DNA from: CAVQRC01 sp963715045
GTDB taxonomy: Bacteria > Planctomycetota > Planctomycetia > Pirellulales > Lacipirellulaceae
Assembly: GCA_963715045.1 (NCBI GenBank)
Contig: CAVQRC010000023.1
Span: forward strand, 1-20,486
Reading direction: 5' to 3'
Length of the DNA stretch: 20,486 bases
Part shown: positions 15,717 to 20,486 of the stretch, piece by piece
Numbering within the stretch: position 1 is the first letter of the stretch
How the letters are laid out: each line of letters starts with the position of its first letter
Translations under genes and position numbers: made by a program
Notes under the pieces: generated by a model
Told to the model about the DNA's origin: nothing
The model's database searches: none
What the model saw: the letters and a program-made list of their open reading frames with translations, nothing else

Positions 15717-17177
15717 CCCATTTGCTGGTCATCGACGATGAAGCTCTCATTTTGGAAACGATGCAGCTGGCGTTTCCGGATTGGGACGTGACGGTTTGCG
15801 CCGATGCCCAACAGGGGATCGACGCCTTTCTCGACTCGACTCCCGATGTGGTGCTGTGCGACATCCGCCTGCCCGATATGTCGGGCATGGAATTATTCGA
15901 AAAACTGCACCGAGTCGATGCCAAAGTGCCCATTATCCTGATGACCGGCTACGGCACGGCCGACACGGCCATCGAAGCGACGCTGCACGGCGCATTCGAG
16001 TACGTGCTCAAGCCGCTCGACCCGGATACGCTGATTCCGATCGTGGAAAACGCCGCCGAGACCAGCCGCATGATGCGTGTGCCGGCGATGCTGCCGGTCG
16101 ACCATTCCCACCATGAACTCGGCAGACCTCGACCGACATCTTGATCGGGCAATGCCCCGCCATGCAAGAGGTTTACCGCTCGATCGGCCGCGTGGCACAA
16201 CAGGACGTCACGGTGTTGATACTCGGGCGAGAGCGGGACCGGCAAGGAAGTGATCGCGCGGGCCATCTACAATTACAGTTCCCGTTCGCAGAGTCGATTT
16301 CTGGCCATCAATTGCGCGGCGATTCCGGAGCAGCTGTTGGAGAGCGAATTGTTCGGCCATGAAAAGGGCTCGTTTACCGGCGCGGATCGCAAACGGATCG
16401 GGAAATTTGAAATGTGTAACGAGGGTACGCTGTTCCTCGACGAAATCGGCGACATGTCGCCGATGATGCAGACTAAGATTCTACGCGTGCTGCAGGACCA
16501 GACGTTCGAACGCGTCGGTGGCAACGAGACGATTCGCACCAACGCACGACTGATCGCCGCCACCAACCGCGATCTGACTCAGGCGATTGAAGACAAGGAG
16601 TTTCGCAGCGACCTGTATTACCGACTGAATGTCTACGCCATTCACCTGCCGCCGCTTCGCGAACGTGGCGACGACATCTCGCTACTCAGCCAACCATTTT
16701 CTGCGTCGCTTCGCTGGCGAGCTGAACAAGAAGCATCACCGCCGTCGCACCTGATGCCATGGATTGTTGCTGATGCTACCGTTGGCCAGGAAATGTTCGC
16801 GAACTTCAAAGCGTACTCCGGCACGCCCTACTGGAAGCCACGGGCCCCTTGATCGTTCCCGCCAATCTGCCCGATTTCTTGCACGCGGACGTGTCAACCG
16901 GTACCACGGCAGATTCGCATCCACTGCAAACCCTCAGATCCGGATTTCGCCAGCTTGACTCGCGAGCGACTGCAGGCCGGCTCGGACGATATCCACCACG
17001 AATTGATCAGCCTCGCGGAACGCCAGATCTTTAGCCGAAGTCCTGCAGCATACCGACGGCAATCTGACGCAGGCCGCCAAGCGACTCGGCATCACCCGCA
17101 CCACGCTCCGCGCCCGCCTCGAAACACTTGGCATGTCCGTCGAACGTTCGGCGACCCTGGAGCCCAAGCCCAGTTGA
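15713..17177 (+). pseudogene. NtrC-family sigma-54 response regulator, many frame changes
   Basis: Repaired, this is a regulator of about 486 residues with three domains. The receiver has VIDDE, VVLCDIRLPDMSG with the phospho-accepting Asp, LMTGYG and VLKPLD, and is intact to about 16125. The AAA+ sigma-54 activation domain has Walker A GESGTGKE, the sigma-54 contact loop as GSFTGA instead of GAFTGA, GTLFLDEIGDM (Walker B), AATNRDL and FRSDLYYRLNV with the Arg finger. WPGNVREL follows. The Fis-type helix-turn-helix is HTDGNLTQAAKRLGITRTTL, ending at 17177. Shifts occur near 16128 and 16763 (missing bases) and 16227, 16691, 16743, 16782, 16937 and 17035 (surplus bases). Net removal of four bases gives 487 codons. 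The longest open AAA+ piece is about 16228-16690. If functional it would activate -24/-12 promoters. mprF starts 53 bases later. Confidence 0.82.
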
Positions 17178-17230
17178 TTCGCCGATCTGCCCATACGCCC
17201 ATTCGACGGCCTGCTTCTGCCCGCGGTTCA

Positions 17231-19831
17231 ATGATTGAAGCTCGTGAGCCAGGGCCACGTCAGGCTGGAGCCTCTTCGAGCGTGAAACTCGCATACCACC
17301 GCCTGAAGCCGTTGCTGGCCATCGTCCTGTTCGGTGCCGTTGCTTACCTGCTTCATCGCGAGTTGTCACACTATAAGCTCAGCCAGATCCGGGCCGGGTT
17401 CGCCGCGATGCCTGGGTGGCGCGTCGTCGCCGCAATCGGGTTGGCTGCTGCAAATCACCTCATCTACGTAGGCTACGACGCGCTGGGGCTGCGATCTATC
17501 GGCAGGCGTTTGCGGGTGGGGCAGATCTTCTCCGCGTCACTCTTGGGCTATATCGCATCTAACAACTTTGGCCCCCTGCTGGGCGGGACCTCTGTTCGTT
17601 ATCGCCTGTATTCCTCGTTTGGCCTGTCGTCGCTGGAAGTCGTCAAGATCTCTGCCATGCTGCTGACGACCTTCCTGGCGGGGTTGTTCTCGCTGGCCGC
17701 CGTCGTGTTCCTGGCGCGGCCGATTGCCTGGCCCGAATCGCTCCATTTCTTGCCATTCAAGACAACGCAACCACTCGCAATTCTGTTGATCGCGATCGTC
17801 GTCCTCTATTTCGCCATGAACGTTGTACATGCACTGGTTCCGAAGCAATGGCGTGAAGTCATTCCGTTACCAGGTGTCAAGATTGGCGTCCTCCAGATTC
17901 TTGTCGCGTGCGGAGACATTTTGCTGGCGACGACCATTCTGTACGTGCTCATTTCCGCCACGGTTACGATCGATTACCTGACATTTCTGGGAGTTTTCCT
18001 GCTGGCCATCCTGGCGGTGATGTTTACGAATGTGCCGGGCGGCCTGGGGGTCTTCGAATTTACGATCCTCGCGCTGCTGCCCACGGGCCACTCGCCCGAA
18101 ATCCTCGGCGCGTTGCTGATCTACCGCATGGTGTTCTATTTATTGCCTCTCGCAGCGGCGGTGTGTTGGATCGGGGTCAGGCAGGCGGTGACACATCGAG
18201 CGCAGCTCGCCGGCACTTCAGCCATCGCGGCAACTCTGCTGCGGCTGGTCGGGCCGCGGATGATTTCCGGAATCACATTCGTTGCCGGGGCCCTGTTGTT
18301 GCTGTCGACCGCCGTTCCACTGGCGCGGCGGCAGACGGCATGGCTGGAACACAACATTCCTCTTCCGGTGGCCGAAGGGTCGCACCTGCTGACGAGCTTG
18401 ATCGGAACGGCCTTGCTGATCCTAGCGCGAGGCCTGCAGCGGCGTCTTGATTCGGCCTACTGGTTAACGCTGTGTTTGCTTGCTGCGGCGGCTGTCGCAG
18501 CCCTCGTGAAAGGATTCCATTGGGAACTGGCGGTTGTGATGGCCCTGATTGCCCTGGTGCTCGTCCCCTGTCGAAACCTGTTTCATCGCGAGGGTCGGTT
18601 GATCAATCAACCATTCAGCTGGGGGTGGATCGCTTCGATCGGGGTCGTGATCTGCAGCATGGTGTGGCTGGGCCTGTTCGCCCACAAGCATGTCGAATAC
18701 GCCAACTCGCTGTGGTGGACATTCAGCTTCGATGGCAGCGCCCCCAGGTTCCTGCGGGCATGCCTTGCCAGCGTAAGCTTGCTGTTTGTATTCGGAATCA
18801 GTCAAACGTTGCGGGCGGCGAGACCCCCTGGACACGTGACTACGGAAGACGAACTGAAGATTGCCGCGAAGCTGGTGAACCAGTCACCTTGCACGACCGC
18901 AAATCTGGCCCTGCTGGGAGACAAACGGCTGCTTTTCAACAGCGACAAGTCGGCATTCATCATGTATGGAATCGAGGGACGGAGCTGGATCAGCATGGGA
19001 GACCCTGTGGGTCCGACGGAGAGCCTGGACGGCCTGATCTGGGACTTTCGCGGTCTCTGCGACCGTTACGAGGCGCTTTCGGTCTTCTACCAGGTCGACG
19101 CCGAGCTGTTGCCGCTCTATCTGGACCACGGGCTGGCCGTGCTCAAGATCGGTGAAGAAGCACGCGTGCCCCTGGAAGGTTTTTGTCTCGAGGGGAGTTC
19201 CAGAAAAGGCTTGCGGCAGACTCAGAATCGTTTCCGCAAGTTGGACTATGCGTTCGCGATTCTCGACCGCCGGGAGGTCGCCGCGCGGATGGATGAACTC
19301 CGCAGTATCTCCGATGCGTGGCTGGCGGAGAAACATGCGGCAGAAAAAGGTTTCTCCCTGGGGAGGTTTCAAGAGGACTACATCAAACGATTTCCTGCGG
19401 CGACCATTCAGCAGCAGGGAAGGATCGTGGCTTTCGCCAATTTGTGGGCTGGCGATAACCGTGAAGAGCTTTCGCTCGATTTGATGAGATATCTGCCCGA
19501 CGCGCCCGCGGGTGCCATGGAGCACCTGTTCATCGAGCTCATGCTGTGGGGTCGGGCCCAGGGATATCGGTACTTCAGTCTCGGCATGGCACCGCTGTCC
19601 GGCTTGGAAAACCACCCTCTGGGCCCCCTCTGGAACCGCGTGGGCGGACTGCTGTTCCGCCACGGAGAACACTTCTACAACTTCGAGGGTCTGCGGAACT
19701 ACAAAGACAAGTTCGATCCAGAGTGGCGGCCCAAATACATCGCCGCCCCCGGCGGATTTCACATCGCCCGAGTGCTACGCGACATCACAACGCTCATTTC
19801 CGGGGGCGTGCGGGGACTGATTTCGAAGTAG
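17231..19831 (+). CDS. mprF: Bifunctional aminoacyl-phosphatidylglycerol synthase/flippase MprF
   Basis: This 866-residue inner-membrane protein is of normal length for the family (about 840-860). The N-terminal half is a multipass flippase domain (for example LLGGTSVRYRLYSSFGLSSL and VMFTNVPGGLGVFEFTILAL), followed by further helices. From about residue 535 comes the cytoplasmic GNAT-fold synthase domain (DUF2156 type), with GRSWISMGDPVGP, SSRKGLRQTQNRF (about 660), FSLGMAPLSGL and the diagnostic YKDKFDPEWRPKYIA near the end. It moves an amino acid, typically Lys or Ala, from tRNA to phosphatidylglycerol and flips the product, lowering envelope negative charge and increasing tolerance of cationic peptides. 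The amino acid used cannot be told. The ATG at 17231 is chosen because the open frame before it is the tail of the NtrC-type gene. GTG at 17282 is an alternative. No frame change is seen. Confidence 0.94.
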   Translation: MIEAREPGPRQAGASSSVKLAYHRLKPLLAIVLFGAVAYLLHRELSHYKLSQIRAGFAAMPGWRVVAAIGLAAANHLIYVGYDALGLRSIGRRLRVGQIFSASLLGYIASNNFGPLLGGTSVRYRLYSSFGLSSLEVVKISAMLLTTFLAGLFSLAAVVFLARPIAWPESLHFLPFKTTQPLAILLIAIVVLYFAMNVVHALVPKQWREVIPLPGVKIGVLQILVACGDILLATTILYVLISATVTIDYLTFLGVFLLAILAVMFTNVPGGLGVFEFTILALLPTGHSPEILGALLIYRMVFYLLPLAAAVCWIGVRQAVTHRAQLAGTSAIAATLLRLVGPRMISGITFVAGALLLLSTAVPLARRQTAWLEHNIPLPVAEGSHLLTSLIGTALLILARGLQRRLDSAYWLTLCLLAAAAVAALVKGFHWELAVVMALIALVLVPCRNLFHREGRLINQPFSWGWIASIGVVICSMVWLGLFAHKHVEYANSLWWTFSFDGSAPRFLRACLASVSLLFVFGISQTLRAARPPGHVTTEDELKIAAKLVNQSPCTTANLALLGDKRLLFNSDKSAFIMYGIEGRSWISMGDPVGPTESLDGLIWDFRGLCDRYEALSVFYQVDAELLPLYLDHGLAVLKIGEEARVPLEGFCLEGSSRKGLRQTQNRFRKLDYAFAILDRREVAARMDELRSISDAWLAEKHAAEKGFSLGRFQEDYIKRFPAATIQQQGRIVAFANLWAGDNREELSLDLMRYLPDAPAGAMEHLFIELMLWGRAQGYRYFSLGMAPLSGLENHPLGPLWNRVGGLLFRHGEHFYNFEGLRNYKDKFDPEWRPKYIAAPGGFHIARVLRDITTLISGGVRGLISK

Positions 19832-19928
19832 CGGTGCCACGTGAAAATCCGGGTCGCTTCCGCGGTTCCTCTCGCACCGCCATCCGCTGGCTTTGCTTAA
19901 GATCGCCAGCTCCTCGGATGAAGCCTGG

Positions 19929-19971
19929 CCTGGCCTGGCCAGTTCCACCTCCGGGAACCAGCCAGGCCAGG
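19929..19971. terminator. Strong hairpin between convergent genes, probable bidirectional terminator
   Basis: CCTGGCCTGGC (19929-19939) pairs perfectly with GCCAGGCCAGG (19961-19971). After two mismatches the stem continues with GTTCC/GGAAC around a short loop. It lies between the stops of mprF (19831) and the convergent gene (19997). There is no T-run on either side, so intrinsic termination is only probable; it may instead stabilise 3' ends. Confidence 0.6.
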
Positions 19972-19996
19972 ACGACTCGCAGAACTTCACCGAGGC

Positions 19997-20486
19997 TTAC
20001 AGCTTGGCCGACTTGACCATCTGTTCGCCGAGTTCCTTCACGGCCTTCTCAATCCCCTGCAGATGCATCCCCAGGGTGTTGTGGTCGACCGTGAGTGTCT
20101 CCGAAGTCTCTTTGCCGTGGCGGTAGACTTGCGTGATTACTTTCTGCGTGTCCGGACCGAACTCGAAGTGCGCGGAGTTCGCCGCGTGCTGGAGGTATTG
20201 GGCTGCCATTTCCAGGTCGCGGCCGGCATCTGCTTCTTCGCTTCTGCCCCAGGCTTCTTTGGCGTTGTAGTAATGCCACTCCGCCAGGGCCTGAGCCGCC
20301 CTGGCCAGGGAGCGGTCCAAGTTCGCGGCAGCTCTGATATTTCCGGCCCGGAGATCCTGTCGCCAGCGTCGACAACTCCCCTACCGCGGTCGTCAGCTTC
20401 TCCTTGGTGATGGGCATCGCGTGTCCTTCAGCAAGTTTGAGCCAACTGACCGCCTTGTCGATCTCGTTTGCAGCCGCCTTCTCTTC
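19997..20486 (-). CDS. Helical hypothetical protein, N-terminus beyond window, one frame change
   Basis: This is the C-terminal part of an unrecognised protein whose 5' end lies beyond the right edge; the frame is open to 20486 (EEKAAANEIDKAVSWLKLAE). It continues through MPITKEKLTTAVGELSTLAT to about 20348, where a run of three A seems to hold one surplus base. The next frame reads on as IRAAANLDRSLARAAQALAE, then KEAWGRSEEADAGRDLEMAA, and stops at 19997. Predicted structure is nearly all alpha-helix with Ala-rich amphipathic helices. The region KVITQVYRHGKETSETLT may be a short strand or turn. No catalytic motif, membrane segment or known domain is seen in the visible part. It is convergent with mprF and shares the hairpin between them. 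Confidence 0.65.

Noticed and set aside
17178..17230. Possible sigma-54 (-24/-12) promoter before mprF
   Set aside because: No TGGCAC-N5-TTGC-like sequence found in this gap.
18884..19762. Minus-strand open frame of 292 codons opposite the MprF synthase domain
   Set aside because: The plus strand carries diagnostic MprF motifs across the whole stretch.

Overview
The window looks like a chromosomal segment of a planctomycete (Planctomycetota). The evidence is lineage-typical gene content: an ECF sigma factor coupled to a large Hanks-type Ser/Thr kinase with TPR repeats, a protein with an N-terminal LEPR-XLL-like motif, and a secreted dockerin/PEP-CTERM protein with NxxGxxAF-type repeats. G+C is fairly high. 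No rRNA, tRNA, CRISPR array, insertion sequence or phage gene was recognised. The species cannot be named from the sequence alone.

Region 1 (1-6200, minus strand) is a regulatory and surface module. An ECF sigma factor is joined to a 923-residue membrane kinase by an ATGA stop/start overlap. The kinase is joined by a second ATGA overlap to a LEPR-XLL protein with a C-terminal membrane segment, which is interrupted by two frame changes. A dockerin/PEP-CTERM protein follows after a gap of about 240 bases. The 451-base divergent region 6201-6651 carries an unusual nonamer repeat array in two opposite orientations.

Region 2 (6652-8369, plus strand) holds a small cupin, a 34-residue membrane peptide with a perfect AGGAGG ribosome binding site, and a nucleotidyltransferase plus HD-domain protein with one frame change near its end. 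Region 3 (8523-13008, minus strand) reads, in order of transcription, an unknown protein, csrA, an APC-type permease with a soluble C-terminal domain, an 88-residue coiled-coil protein and a site-2-protease-like M50 peptidase with CBS domains. The last three genes are only about 25 bases apart and probably form an operon.

Region 4 (13148-19831, plus strand) holds a CHASE3-PAS-PAS histidine kinase, a single-domain receiver, an NtrC-type sigma-54 activator and mprF, the aminoacyl-phosphatidylglycerol synthase/flippase. This suggests, but does not prove, a signalling pathway that controls envelope charge. A strong hairpin separates mprF from a convergent, partial helical protein at the right edge.

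A conspicuous property of the window is its number of single-base frame changes. They cluster in the permease (9.9-11.8 kb) and the two-component genes (13.4-17.0 kb), with a few elsewhere. The fragments keep essentially all catalytic motifs, and repaired lengths come out as whole codons. Sequencing or assembly error is therefore the likeliest cause, although true pseudogenes cannot be excluded without reads. The kinase, sigma factor, cupin, M50 peptidase, csrA and mprF are uninterrupted.
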